Shown here one piece after another: positions 1 through 8,751 of a DNA stretch of 64,000 bases. The number at the start of each line of letters is the position of its first letter. The stretch's first letter is position 1. The translations under genes were made by a program, and so were the position numbers. This DNA is from Citrobacter europaeus (lineage in GTDB: Bacteria > Pseudomonadota > Gammaproteobacteria > Enterobacterales > Enterobacteriaceae): positions 1,116,001 to 1,180,000 of the forward strand of contig CP083650.1 of assembly GCA_020099315.1 (NCBI GenBank). The letters are read 5' to 3'. Below the pieces are notes generated by a model. That model ran no database searches, was not told the DNA's origin, and worked only from the letters and a program-made list of their open reading frames with translations.

Positions 1-336
1 AATTTTACGTTTCGCCGTACAGGAAGGCATGACGGCAATAAACGGCAGTCCTAACAGTCGGGCGAAATAAGCCTCAGAAACCGCCGTTGAACCGGACGAT
101 GACTCAATGATGGTGGTGCCTTCTTTGATCCAGCCATTGCACAATCCGTACAAAAACAGTGAGCGCGCCAGACGATGCTTCAGGCTCCCGGTCGGATGCG
201 TGCTCTCATCTTTTAAATAGATCTGAATGCCCGGGAACGCCGGTAGCGACAGACGAATGAGATGCGTATCCGCAGAACGCTGATAATCCGCGTTGATTTC
301 ATTGATGGCGTTTTTAACCCAGGAGCTATTCATCAT
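1..336 (-). CDS. cdsH: PLP-dependent cysteine desulfhydrase, N-terminal part (CdsH-like)
   Basis: The gene runs off the left edge, so only the first 112 codons are seen. The translation fits the cysteine synthase/beta-synthase fold: KDESTHPTGSLKHR carries the expected PLP lysine (about K53) and ESSSGSTAVSEAY matches the substrate/phosphate-binding loop. Members of this subgroup in Salmonella (CdsH) break L-cysteine into pyruvate, ammonia and sulfide. Two ATG codons are adjacent (334-336 and 331-333) and either could be the start. It is divergent from decR, whose product is a cysteine-responsive regulator, which supports a role in cysteine detoxification. Substrate assignment is inference; another PLP lyase of the same fold is possible. 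Confidence 0.8.
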   Translation of the reverse strand, partial: MMNSSWVKNAINEINADYQRSADTHLIRLSLPAFPGIQIYLKDESTHPTGSLKHRLARSLFLYGLCNGWIKEGTTIIESSSGSTAVSEAYFARLLGLPFIAVMPSCTAKRKI

Positions 337-452
337 TAATAGATATCCATTTGTCATTTTGTGCCCAGAATAGCGAAAAGCACGGAAAAAATTGTTGCCA
401 TTTAGCCTTTAAAATAGAATGTAAGGAGAAAATTCTTCTCTGTGGAGTGGTT

Positions 453-911
453 ATGTTAGACAAAATTGACCGCAAGCTGCTTGGCTTACTGCAACAGGAC
501 TGCACCCTTTCTTTGCAGGCGTTAGCAGATGCCGTTAATCTGACTACCACCCCCTGCTGGAAACGTCTCAAACGACTTGAGGATGACGGTATCCTGCTAG
601 GCAGAGTCGCGCTGTTGGATCCAGAAAAGCTGGGGCTGGGACTCACCGCGTTTGTGCTGATCAAGACTCAGCATCACAGCAGCGAATGGTATTGCCGCTT
701 TGTCACTGAAGTGACCGGAATGCCCGAGGTTCTGGGATTCTGGCGTATGGCTGGGGAGTATGACTACCTGATGCGAGTGCAGGTTGCCGATATGAAAAGC
801 TACGATGAATTCTATAAGCGCCTGGTGAACAGCGTACCGGGCCTGTCTGATGTCACCTCCAGCTTTGCGATGGAACAGATTAAATACACAACTGCTCTAC
901 CTATTGAATAA
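453..911 (+). CDS. decR: Lrp/AsnC-family regulator DecR (YbaO)
   Basis: 152-residue protein that agrees with E. coli DecR from MLDKIDRKLL to the C-terminal LPIE. Residues 1-60 form the AsnC-type helix-turn-helix (QALADAVNLTTTPCWKRLKRLE) and the rest the RAM ligand-binding/oligomerisation domain (GFWRMAGEYDYLMRVQVAD). The family member in E. coli activates cysteine-degradation genes when cysteine is abundant. A longer in-frame reading starts at 351, but the ATG at 453 has GGAGTGG just upstream and matches the family length. It is divergent from the cysteine desulfhydrase gene and lies 44 bp before mdlA. An inverted repeat GAGAA-N5-TTCTC at 426-440 could be an autoregulatory site (inference). 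Confidence 0.95.
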   Translation: MLDKIDRKLLGLLQQDCTLSLQALADAVNLTTTPCWKRLKRLEDDGILLGRVALLDPEKLGLGLTAFVLIKTQHHSSEWYCRFVTEVTGMPEVLGFWRMAGEYDYLMRVQVADMKSYDEFYKRLVNSVPGLSDVTSSFAMEQIKYTTALPIE

Positions 912-955
912 TTCTCCCGGCGCTCATTGCCGGAAATCTTGTCAGGACATAACGC

Positions 956-2728
956 GTGCGATTATTTGCTCAATTAAGCTGGTACTTCCGCCGGGAGTGG
1001 CGTCGCTATCTCGGGGCAGTGGCCTTGCTTATCATCATCGCTATCCTTCAGCTTATTCCGCCGAAAGTGGTTGGGATCATTGTCGATGGCGTGACGACAC
1101 AACGCTTCACCACCGAGCGGCTGCTGATGTGGGTGGGAACAATTGCCCTGATCGCAGTGGTGGTTTATTTGCTGCGCTATGTCTGGCGCGTGCTGTTGTT
1201 TGGCGCATCCTACCAACTGGCGGTTGAACTGCGGGAAGATTATTACCGTCAGCTGAGTCGCCAGCATCCAGAATTTTATCTGCGTCACCGTACGGGCGAT
1301 CTGATGGCGCGTGCAACTAACGATGTCGATCGCGTCGTATTTGCCGCCGGAGAAGGTGTGCTGACGCTGGTGGATTCGCTGGTGATGGGGTGTGCGGTGC
1401 TGATCGTGATGTCTACGCAGATAAGCTGGCAATTGACACTGATTGCGCTACTGCCGATGCCGGTGATGGCGATAATGATCAAACGTTACGGCGATCGACT
1501 CCATAATCGCTTTAAGCTGGCGCAGGCGGCGTTTTCCAGTCTCAATGATCGTACTCAGGAAAGCCTGACCAGTATTCGTATGATCAAGGCCTTTGGTCTG
1601 GAGGATCGGCAGTCGGCATTATTTGCCGCCGATGCCGAGGATACCGGTAAGAAAAACCTGCGCGTGGCGCGCATTGACGCCCGCTTTGATCCCACGATTT
1701 ATATTGCCATTGGTATGGCTAACCTGCTGGCGATTGCCGGAGGAAGCTGGATGGTGGTGCACGGTTCGTTGACGCTCGGCCAGCTCACCAGCTTTATGAT
1801 GTATCTCGGTCTGATGATTTGGCCGATGCTGGCGCTGGCATGGATGTTTAATATCGTCGAACGCGGTAGCGCTGCCTACAGCCGGATTCGCGCTATGCTG
1901 GCCGAAGCGCCGGTGGTGGATGACGGCACTGAGTCGGTACCGGAAGGACGCGGCGAGCTGGCGGTGGCGATTCGCGAATTTTGTTACCCGCAGACCACCC
2001 ACCCGGCGCTGGAAAATGTGAATTTCCAGCTTAAACCTGGACAGATGCTGGGCATCTGTGGTCCGACCGGCGCGGGAAAAAGCACGGTGCTGTCGCTGAT
2101 CCAGCGTCATTTTGATATCACTCAGGGCGATGTACGCTTTCATAATATCCCGTTAACGCGCTTACAGCTTGATAGCTGGCGCAGCCGACTGGCGGTCGTT
2201 AGCCAGACGCCATTCCTGTTTTCAGATACCGTCGGTAATAACATCGCGTTAGGACGCCCACAGGCCACGCAGGAAGAGATCGAGCATGTGGCGCGCCTTG
2301 CCAGCGTTCATGAGGATATTTTACGTCTTCCGCAGGGCTACGACACCGAAGTGGGCGAACGTGGGGTGATGCTGTCTGGTGGGCAAAAACAACGTATTTC
2401 TATCGCTCGGGCACTACTGCTGAACGCTGAAATCCTGATCCTGGATGATGCGCTGTCGGCGGTGGACGGTCGTACCGAGCATCAGATCCTGCATAATCTG
2501 CGCCAGTGGGGCGAAGGCCGAACCGTCATTATCAGCGCCCACCGCTTATCGGCTCTGACGGAAGCCAGCGAGATTATCGTGATGCAGCATGGGCATATTG
2601 CCCAGCGCGGCGAGCATGACGTGCTGGTGCAGCAGGCTGGCTGGTATCGTGATATGTACCGCTATCAGCAACTGGAAGCGGCGCTGTCTGATGCACCAGA
2701 GATAAACGAGGAGGCGGCTAATGCGTAG
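956..2728 (+). CDS. mdlA: ABC exporter half-transporter MdlA
   Basis: 590-residue inner-membrane half-transporter: six membrane helices in the first 300 residues, then a nucleotide-binding domain with Walker A GPTGAGKST, signature LSGGQKQR and Walker B ILILDDALSAVD. The residue after the Walker B aspartate is Asp instead of the usual catalytic Glu, as in the degenerate half of heterodimeric exporters. The start is GTG at 956 with AGGAC 8 bases upstream and gives the E. coli length. It overlaps mdlB by 8 bases, so the two are co-translated. The exported substrate is not established; multidrug transport is presumed from the family. Confidence 0.95.
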   Translation: MRLFAQLSWYFRREWRRYLGAVALLIIIAILQLIPPKVVGIIVDGVTTQRFTTERLLMWVGTIALIAVVVYLLRYVWRVLLFGASYQLAVELREDYYRQLSRQHPEFYLRHRTGDLMARATNDVDRVVFAAGEGVLTLVDSLVMGCAVLIVMSTQISWQLTLIALLPMPVMAIMIKRYGDRLHNRFKLAQAAFSSLNDRTQESLTSIRMIKAFGLEDRQSALFAADAEDTGKKNLRVARIDARFDPTIYIAIGMANLLAIAGGSWMVVHGSLTLGQLTSFMMYLGLMIWPMLALAWMFNIVERGSAAYSRIRAMLAEAPVVDDGTESVPEGRGELAVAIREFCYPQTTHPALENVNFQLKPGQMLGICGPTGAGKSTVLSLIQRHFDITQGDVRFHNIPLTRLQLDSWRSRLAVVSQTPFLFSDTVGNNIALGRPQATQEEIEHVARLASVHEDILRLPQGYDTEVGERGVMLSGGQKQRISIARALLLNAEILILDDALSAVDGRTEHQILHNLRQWGEGRTVIISAHRLSALTEASEIIVMQHGHIAQRGEHDVLVQQAGWYRDMYRYQQLEAALSDAPEINEEAANA

Positions 2729-4499
2729 TTTCGGGCAATTATGGCCGACTCTGAAAAGATTACTGGCATACGGTTCCCCATGGCGAAAACAGCTGGCGAT
2801 TGCGGTCGTCATGCTGTGGGTGGCGGCTGCGGCGGAAGTCAGCGGCCCGCTGCTGATTAGCTATTTTATCGATAACATGGTGGCGAAGAACAATCTGCCG
2901 CTGGCGATGGTCGCCGGGCTGGTTGCGGCGTATGTCGGTCTGCAACTGCTGGCAGCAGGCCTGCATTATGCACAGTCATTGCTGTTTAACCAGGCGGCGG
3001 TTGGCGTAGTACAACAGCTACGCACCGACGTAATGGACGCTGCGCTGCGCCAGCCGCTCAGCGCCTTTGATACTCAGCCTGTAGGGCAGCTTATCTCCCG
3101 CGTGACCAATGACACCGAAGTGATTCGCGACCTGTATGTGACGGTGGTTGCAACGGTTCTGCGCAGCGCGGCATTAATCGGCGCCATGCTGGTCGCGATG
3201 TTCAGCCTCGAGTGGCGTATGGCGCTGGTGGCGATGGCTATTTTCCCGGCAGTGCTGGTGGTGATGGTGATTTATCAACGCTACAGCACCCCGATTGTGC
3301 GCCGGGTTCGCGCTTATCTGGCGGATATTAACGATGGCTTTAACGAAGTCATCAACGGCATGAGCGTTATCCAGCAGTTCCGCCAGCAGGCGCGGTTTGG
3401 CGAGAGAATGGGGGAGGCCAGCCGCTCGCACTATATGGCGCGTATGCAGACCCTACGACTCGATGGCTTTTTGTTGCGCCCGCTGCTGAGCCTTTTTTCG
3501 GCGCTGATCCTCTGCGGTTTATTGATGCTGTTCAGCTTTACCTCTGGTAGCTCCATCGAGGTTGGTGTGCTGTATGCGTTTATCAGCTACCTCGGCCGTT
3601 TAAACGAGCCGCTTATCGAACTGACAACCCAGCAGTCAATGCTGCAGCAGGCGGTTGTCGCCGGTGAACGTGTGTTCGAATTGATGGACGGGCCTCGTCA
3701 GCGCTATGGTGAAGACGATCGACCGCTCAAAAGCGGTGACATTGAGGTGGATAACGTTTCATTTGCCTATCGCGACGACAGTCTGGTGCTGCAAAACATC
3801 AGTCTGTCCGTGCCTTCGCGTAGCTTTGTGGCCCTGGTCGGACACACCGGCAGCGGCAAAAGTACGCTGGCCAGCCTGCTGATGGGGTACTACCCGCTGA
3901 CGCAGGGTGAAATCCGACTTGACGGACGTCCGCTGTCTTCGCTGAGCCACGGTGCGTTACGTCAGGGCATCGCGATGGTGCAGCAGGATCCCGTGGTGAT
4001 GGCGGATACCTTCCTGGCCAACGTCACGCTGGGTCGCGATATCTCAGAAGAGCGGGTATGGCAGGCGCTGGAGACCGTGCAACTGGCAGAACTGGCCCGC
4101 GGTTTGAGCGAGGGGATTCATACCCGGCTGGGTGAGCAGGGCAATAATCTCTCCGTTGGGCAGAAACAACTGCTGGCGCTGGCGCGGGTATTGGTTGAAA
4201 CGCCGCAGGTGCTGATCCTCGATGAAGCCACGGCCAGTATTGATTCCGGTACTGAGCAGGCCATTCAGCAAGCTCTGGCGGCGGTCCGTGAACACACAAC
4301 GCTTGTAGTGATTGCGCATCGGTTATCGACGATTGTTGATGCGGATACCATTCTGGTGTTACATCGCGGTCAGGCGGTTGAGCGTGGTACGCACCAGCAA
4401 TTACTGGCGGCGCAAGGCCGTTACTGGCAGATGTATCAGTTGCAGCTGGCGGGCGAAGAGCTGGCAGCCAGTACGCAAGAGGATTCTGTTATCGCCTGA
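2721..4499 (+). CDS. mdlB: ABC exporter half-transporter MdlB
   Basis: 592-residue partner of MdlA with the same layout: N-terminal six-helix domain and C-terminal ATPase with Walker A GHTGSGKST and Walker B ILILDEATASID, which keeps the catalytic glutamate. Its signature is LSVGQKQLL instead of LSGGQ. Together with the Asp in MdlA this predicts one standard and one degenerate ATP site in the heterodimer. Its start lies inside the last codons of mdlA. A REP-type palindrome follows, then the nitrogen-controlled glnK promoter, so the operon probably ends here. Confidence 0.95.
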   Translation: MRSFGQLWPTLKRLLAYGSPWRKQLAIAVVMLWVAAAAEVSGPLLISYFIDNMVAKNNLPLAMVAGLVAAYVGLQLLAAGLHYAQSLLFNQAAVGVVQQLRTDVMDAALRQPLSAFDTQPVGQLISRVTNDTEVIRDLYVTVVATVLRSAALIGAMLVAMFSLEWRMALVAMAIFPAVLVVMVIYQRYSTPIVRRVRAYLADINDGFNEVINGMSVIQQFRQQARFGERMGEASRSHYMARMQTLRLDGFLLRPLLSLFSALILCGLLMLFSFTSGSSIEVGVLYAFISYLGRLNEPLIELTTQQSMLQQAVVAGERVFELMDGPRQRYGEDDRPLKSGDIEVDNVSFAYRDDSLVLQNISLSVPSRSFVALVGHTGSGKSTLASLLMGYYPLTQGEIRLDGRPLSSLSHGALRQGIAMVQQDPVVMADTFLANVTLGRDISEERVWQALETVQLAELARGLSEGIHTRLGEQGNNLSVGQKQLLALARVLVETPQVLILDEATASIDSGTEQAIQQALAAVREHTTLVVIAHRLSTIVDADTILVLHRGQAVERGTHQQLLAAQGRYWQMYQLQLAGEELAASTQEDSVIA

Positions 4500-4502
4500 C
4501 GG

Positions 4503-4566
4503 CGCAGCGCTTATCCGGCCACGCGGAGTCGTAGGTCGGGTAAGGCGTAAACGCCGCCATCCGGCA
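4503..4566. repeat. REP-type palindromic repeat after mdlB
   Basis: GCTTATCCGGCC near the start and GCCGCCATCCGGCA near the end are REP half-motifs in opposite orientation around GTAGGTCGGGTAAGGCG. Similar units recur downstream of other genes in this window. It probably acts as an mRNA 3' end stabiliser between mdlB and glnK. Confidence 0.75.
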
Positions 4567-4593
4567 ATCAACAATCTGGTGCAAAAATGTAAC

Positions 4594-4615
4594 GCACTAT
4601 GCACCGTTATAGTGC
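4594..4615 (+). promoter_or_regulatory. NtrC-binding site (enhancer) for glnK
   Basis: GCAC-N7-GTGC (4601-4615, preceded by T) fits the NtrC consensus TGCACC-N5-GGTGCA, and it is nested in a larger inverted repeat GCACTAT...ATAGTGC. A half-site TGGTGCA lies just upstream at 4578-4584. It sits about 65 bp before the sigma54 promoter, a normal enhancer position. Confidence 0.75.
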
Positions 4616-4678
4616 GTTTTTTCTTTTTCTCTCCTGGCAGTACCCTACGAACCTGAATCATTCCGCGTTTTTCATTCC

Positions 4679-4694
4679 TGGCACATCCCTTGCA
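4679..4694 (+). promoter_or_regulatory. Sigma54 promoter of glnK-amtB
   Basis: TGGCACATCCCTTGCA is a textbook -24/-12 element (TGGCAC-N5-TTGCA). It lies 53 bp before the glnK ATG with an NtrC-like site upstream, as expected for a nitrogen-limitation operon. Confidence 0.95.
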
Positions 4695-4747
4695 ATATTC
4701 CTCTCGTGTATCTGCAGCCACTACTGAATTCTGACTGGAGGGGATCT

Positions 4748-5086
4748 ATGAAGCTGGTTACCGTGGTAATCAAACCGTTCAAACTGGAAGACGTCCGTGA
4801 AGCACTGTCGTCTATTGGTATTCAGGGGCTGACCGTCACCGAAGTGAAGGGGTTTGGCCGACAGAAAGGTCATGCTGAGCTGTACCGTGGGGCTGAATAT
4901 AGCGTCAATTTTCTGCCAAAGGTGAAGATTGATGTGGCGATTGCCGACGACCAACTGGATGGCGTGATTGATGTCATCAGTAAGGCGGCATACACCGGAA
5001 AAATTGGCGACGGCAAAATCTTCGTCGCCGAGCTGCAACGTGTGATTCGTATTCGTACCGGCGAAGCCGACGAAGCCGCACTGTAA
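4748..5086 (+). CDS. glnK: PII signal protein GlnK
   Basis: 112-residue PII protein, the cytoplasmic nitrogen sensor that binds ATP/ADP and 2-oxoglutarate and plugs the ammonium channel AmtB when nitrogen is plentiful. The T-loop sequence AEYSVNF holds the uridylylated Tyr51, and the B-loop TGKIGDGKIFV is intact. The start is the ATG at 4748 after GGAGGGG; a longer reading frame extends to 4706 but lacks a ribosome-binding site and exceeds the family length. It is followed after 31 bases by amtB, and the sigma54 promoter upstream predicts induction by NtrC on nitrogen limitation. Confidence 0.98.
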   Translation: MKLVTVVIKPFKLEDVREALSSIGIQGLTVTEVKGFGRQKGHAELYRGAEYSVNFLPKVKIDVAIADDQLDGVIDVISKAAYTGKIGDGKIFVAELQRVIRIRTGEADEAAL

Positions 5087-5117
5087 CTTCTGGCACACAG
5101 TGATAGGAAACCAAAAA

Positions 5118-6404
5118 ATGAAGATAGCAACGATGAAAACGGGTATTGCCTCACTGGCGCTACTGCCGGGACTGGCGATGGCGGCACCGGCGGTTGCGGA
5201 TAAAGCAGATAACGCTTTTATGATGATCTGTACCGCGCTGGTGCTGTTTATGACTATCCCTGGCATTGCGCTGTTCTACGGCGGTTTGATTCGCGGTAAG
5301 AACGTGCTGTCGATGCTGACTCAGGTAACAGTGACATTCGCTCTGGTTTGTATTTTATGGGTAGTTTATGGCTACTCGCTGGCCTTTGGCGAAGGGAATA
5401 ATTTCTTCGGCAACTTCAACTGGGTATTGCTGAAGAACATCGCGTTGACGGCGGTCACGGGGAGTTTCTACCAGTACATTCACGTTGCTTTTCAGGGTTC
5501 GTTCGCCTGTATTACCGTTGGGCTGATTGTCGGGGCGCTGGCTGAGCGTATTCGCTTCTCTGCGGTGCTGATTTTCGTGGTGGTGTGGTTAACGCTGTCG
5601 TATATCCCGATTGCCCATATGGTCTGGGGCGGCGGCTTGCTGGCTTCCCATGGCGCGCTGGATTTTGCCGGCGGAACGGTCGTGCACATCAACGCGGCGA
5701 TAGCCGGTCTGGTTGGTGCGTATCTGATTGGCAAACGCGTCGGTTTTGGCAAAGAAGCCTTTAAACCGCACAACCTGCCAATGGTCTTCACCGGCACCGC
5801 TATTCTCTACATTGGTTGGTTTGGCTTTAATGCCGGTTCAGCGGGAACGGCGAATGAGATCGCCGCACTGGCCTTCGTCAATACCGTGGTCGCCACCGCT
5901 GCTGCCATTCTCGGATGGATCTTCGGTGAATGGGCGCTGCGTGGCAAACCGTCTCTGCTGGGCGCTTGTTCTGGCGCTATTGCGGGTCTGGTAGGCGTAA
6001 CACCGGCATGTGGCTACATTGGTGTCGGCGGCGCGCTGATTATCGGTGTCGTTGCGGGGCTGGCTGGCCTGTGGGGCGTAACCATGCTGAAGCGTTTTCT
6101 GCGCGTGGACGATCCGTGCGACGTGTTTGGCGTTCACGGCGTGTGCGGCATTGTTGGTTGCATCCTGACCGGCGTTTTCGCTGCCAGCTCTCTGGGCGGC
6201 GTGGGCTTTGCTGAGGGCGTGACCATGGGGCATCAGCTGCTGGTGCAACTGGAAAGCGTGGCGATCACCATCGTCTGGTCCGGCGTGGTGGCCTTCATTG
6301 GCTATAAGCTGGCGGATATGACGGTGGGTCTGCGCGTACCGGAAGAACAGGAACGCGAAGGTCTGGATGTGAACAGTCACGGCGAAAACGCCTACAACGC
6401 TTGA
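5118..6404 (+). CDS. amtB: Ammonium channel AmtB
   Basis: 428-residue inner-membrane ammonium/ammonia channel with a cleavable signal peptide (cut after LPGLAMA, about residue 22) and eleven membrane helices. The twin pore histidines are visible in GGTVVHINAAI and DVFGVHGVCG. The C-terminal cytoplasmic tail RVPEEQEREGLDVNSHGENAYNA is the region that binds GlnK. The start is ATG 5118 after AGGAAACC; an upstream in-frame codon at 5100 would add six residues before the signal peptide. It is co-transcribed with glnK. Confidence 0.98.
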   Translation: MKIATMKTGIASLALLPGLAMAAPAVADKADNAFMMICTALVLFMTIPGIALFYGGLIRGKNVLSMLTQVTVTFALVCILWVVYGYSLAFGEGNNFFGNFNWVLLKNIALTAVTGSFYQYIHVAFQGSFACITVGLIVGALAERIRFSAVLIFVVVWLTLSYIPIAHMVWGGGLLASHGALDFAGGTVVHINAAIAGLVGAYLIGKRVGFGKEAFKPHNLPMVFTGTAILYIGWFGFNAGSAGTANEIAALAFVNTVVATAAAILGWIFGEWALRGKPSLLGACSGAIAGLVGVTPACGYIGVGGALIIGVVAGLAGLWGVTMLKRFLRVDDPCDVFGVHGVCGIVGCILTGVFAASSLGGVGFAEGVTMGHQLLVQLESVAITIVWSGVVAFIGYKLADMTVGLRVPEEQEREGLDVNSHGENAYNA

Positions 6405-6414
6405 TGTTTCAATC

Positions 6415-6449
6415 TGCCGGATGGCAACGCTTTTGCGCCACCATCCGGT
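6415..6449. repeat. REP-like hairpin between amtB and tesB
   Basis: CTGCCGGATGG and CCATCCGGTA form the arms of a hairpin between the convergent genes amtB and tesB. It is REP-like and probably serves as a 3' end for both transcripts. Confidence 0.65.
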
Positions 6450-6454
6450 AATTC

Positions 6455-7315
6455 TTAATTGCGATTACGCATTACCCCTTCCTGCACGGTAGAGGCGACC
6501 AGCACACCGTCCTGGGTATAAAACTCCCCGCGAACAAAGCCCCTGGCTCCGGAGGCCGAAGTGCTCTCGACGTTATACAGCAGCCACTCATTGATATTGA
6601 ATGGACGGTGGAACCACATTGAATGGTCAATGGTAGCGATCTGAATCCCTTTTTCCAGGAAGCCAATCCCGTAAGGCTGCAACGCTACAGGCAGGAAGTT
6701 CAGGTCTGAGGCATAACCCAGCAGATACTGATGGACGCGCAGATCGTCCTGCAGTTCGCCGTTAGCGCGGATCCAGACCTGGCGCGCCGGAGGTGCGACG
6801 TGACCTTTTAAGGGGTTATGAAACTCTACCGGACGCACTTCCAATGGACGATCGTTGATAAATTTTTCTTTCAACAGCGGAGGCAGCAAATGCGCCACTG
6901 AGCGGGCAATTTCCGTTTCTGATTTCAACTCATCGGGACCCGGCGCATCCGGCATGGTTTTCTGATGTTCAAATCCGTCTTCCGGTGCCTGAAAAGAGGC
7001 GGTCATATAAAAAATGGGTTTACCATTCTGGATCGCGGCAACGCGGCGTGCGCTGAAGCTGTTACCATCACGCAGGACTTCTACATCATAGATGATGGGC
7101 TTCTGGCTATCGCCGGGACGTAAAAAGTAGCTGTGAAAAGAGTGCACCAGACGCTCTTCTGGTACGGTTTCTTTGGCGGCATACAGCGCCTGACCGACAA
7201 CCTGCCCCCCAAAAACCTGACGTAACCCTAAGTCTTCACTTTGGCCCCGAAAGAGTCCTTCTTCAATTTTTTCCAAATTTAACAATGTCAGCAAATTTTT
7301 CAGCGCCAGACTCAT
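6455..7315 (-). CDS. tesB: Acyl-CoA thioesterase II TesB
   Basis: 286-residue double-hotdog thioesterase that hydrolyses medium and long acyl-CoA to free acid and CoA in the cytosol. The catalytic triad of the family is present at the expected positions: Asp204 (YASDLN), Thr228 (IATIDHS) and Gln278 (STVQEG). The ATG at 7315 gives the E. coli length; an upstream extension to 7396 is not conserved. The gene is convergent with amtB and divergent from ybaY. Confidence 0.97.
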   Translation of the reverse strand: MSLALKNLLTLLNLEKIEEGLFRGQSEDLGLRQVFGGQVVGQALYAAKETVPEERLVHSFHSYFLRPGDSQKPIIYDVEVLRDGNSFSARRVAAIQNGKPIFYMTASFQAPEDGFEHQKTMPDAPGPDELKSETEIARSVAHLLPPLLKEKFINDRPLEVRPVEFHNPLKGHVAPPARQVWIRANGELQDDLRVHQYLLGYASDLNFLPVALQPYGIGFLEKGIQIATIDHSMWFHRPFNINEWLLYNVESTSASGARGFVRGEFYTQDGVLVASTVQEGVMRNRN

Positions 7316-7527
7316 ACGTGCTCTCCAGGTAATATCGATCTCGCAGCGAGGTAGGCAGAGTATAACGCAATTTTGAAAGTGGTCCGATGGGTGCAATTGT
7401 CTGAATTACTGGCCTATTACAGGCAAAAATAGCTGTCTTGTGCCACACTTAGTCACGTTATGTTTTTGTTAACCACTCTTCTGGCGGGGAAAGTTCTCGC
7501 TGGTGCATAGATGATAAGGAGAATTTA

Positions 7528-8097
7528 ATGAAACTCGTGCACATGGTAAGTGGTTTAGCGGTTGCGGTCGCTCTGGCAGCCTGCGCCGATAAAAGTGCTG
7601 ATATTCAGACGCCTGCGCCAAGCCCTAATACGTCAATTTCTGACACACAGTCTAAAATTCAACAACCGAATGTTTCCGGTACGGTATGGATCCGCCAGAA
7701 AGTGGCCTTGCCACCCGATGCGGTGCTGACCGTTACGCTGTCGGATGCTTCACTGGCCGATGCGCCGTCAAAAGTGCTGTCGCAAAAAGCGGTCCGTACT
7801 GAAGGTAAACAGGCGCCATTCAGCTTCGTATTACCGTTTAACCCGGCAGATATTCAGCCTAACGCTCGTATTCTGCTGAGTGCGGCGATTACGGTGAATG
7901 ATAAACTGGTCTTTATTACTGATACCGTTCAGACGGTCATTAATCAGGGTGGTAAAAAAGCCGACCTGACGCTGGTGCCTGTACAGCAAACAGCAGTACC
8001 GGTTCAGGCGAGCGGTGGGGCGACAACCACGGTACCGTCAACGTCACCAACCCAGGTGAATCCGTCGTCTGCGGTTCCAGCTCCCACGCAGTACTAA
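7528..8097 (+). CDS. ybaY: Lipoprotein YbaY
   Basis: 189-residue lipoprotein. The signal peptide ends in the lipobox LAAC with Cys19 as the lipidated residue, followed by DKSAD, which puts Asp at position +2 and predicts inner-membrane retention. The mature part holds a YbaY/YscW-type beta domain (VSGTVWIRQKVALPPDAVLTVTL...) and a low-complexity Thr/Pro/Ser-rich tail. The E. coli protein has no firm function; the fold is shared with type III secretion pilotins. RBS AAGGAG precedes the ATG at 7528. Confidence 0.95.
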   Translation: MKLVHMVSGLAVAVALAACADKSADIQTPAPSPNTSISDTQSKIQQPNVSGTVWIRQKVALPPDAVLTVTLSDASLADAPSKVLSQKAVRTEGKQAPFSFVLPFNPADIQPNARILLSAAITVNDKLVFITDTVQTVINQGGKKADLTLVPVQQTAVPVQASGGATTTVPSTSPTQVNPSSAVPAPTQY

Positions 8098-8106
8098 GGC
8101 AGTTGT

Positions 8107-8130
8107 AACCCTCTCCGCCAGGAGAGGGTT
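8107..8130. terminator. Hairpin shared by ybaY and atl
   Basis: A 10-bp perfect stem, AACCCTCTCC/GGAGAGGGTT, with loop GCCA lies between the convergent genes. The last bases overlap the atl stop codon. No long T-run follows on either strand, so termination strength is uncertain. Confidence 0.55.
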
Positions 8131-8443
8131 AGTACACCCAGCGATAGCGCTGTAAATCGATCTGTCCGCTTCCTGAAACCACTATTCCTTCTGCCAGCAG
8201 CGCCTGACGCTGTCGTTGCAGATCGGGACCCGTCAGCGAAATAGCTCCGTGGCGATTAACCACCCGATGCCAGGGGAGAGTGCTGCCTTCAGGTAGACGC
8301 TTGAGCACGCCGCCTACCTGGCGCGCAGCACGCGGCGAACCGGCAAGCCTGGCAACATCGCCATAGGTAGTGACGAAACCTTCGGGGATTGACGCGACGA
8401 TTTGCCAGACGCGTTGGGGGAAAGTGTCTTGTATATCCATCAT
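8129..8443 (-). CDS. atl: Alkyltransferase-like protein Atl (YbaZ)
   Basis: 104-residue protein of the O6-alkylguanine alkyltransferase fold. The active-site motif reads PWHRVV, where repair enzymes have PCHRVV: the alkyl-accepting cysteine is replaced by tryptophan, the hallmark of ATL proteins. These bind O6-alkylguanine and flag it for nucleotide excision repair instead of transferring the alkyl group. Two adjacent ATGs (8441-8443 and 8438-8440) follow AGGAATAA; the second has the better spacing. E. coli annotations often carry a longer N-terminus, which is not supported here. Confidence 0.93.
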   Translation of the reverse strand: MMDIQDTFPQRVWQIVASIPEGFVTTYGDVARLAGSPRAARQVGGVLKRLPEGSTLPWHRVVNRHGAISLTGPDLQRQRQALLAEGIVVSGSGQIDLQRYRWVY

Positions 8444-8594
8444 TTATTCCTGCGCTAATCCTCCAGCATAATGCCGAAAAGCGAAGGAGTGAAGCCGCAT
8501 TGCGCAAGAAAACAGCATCCGATGCTGGATGGGTTGCAATTACAGGGTGCAGCAGTGATAATGCGCCTGCGCGTTGGTTAACAACGCTCTCAAT

Positions 8595-8708
8595 GGGGGC
8601 TCTGTTGGTTCTCCCGCAACACTACTCTGTTTACCAGGTCAGGTCCGGAAGGAAGCAGCCAAGGCAGATGACGTGTGTGCCGGGATGTAGCTGGCAGGGC
8701 CCCCACCC
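8595..8708 (+). ncRNA. ffs: 4.5S RNA of the signal recognition particle
   Basis: The 114-base segment matches E. coli 4.5S RNA nearly base for base. It begins GGGGGCTCTGTTGG, holds the invariant apical region CAGGTCAGGTCCGGAAGGAAGC with the GGAA tetraloop and asymmetric loop that bind Ffh, and ends with the complementary GGGCCCCC. The few differences fall where the partner strand also changes. The RNA with Ffh targets nascent membrane proteins to FtsY. It lies downstream of atl as in E. coli. Confidence 0.98.
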
Positions 8709-8751
8709 ATTTCTGCCGTCCGATATTTCCCTTCTGTTTATCTTCTTTTCT

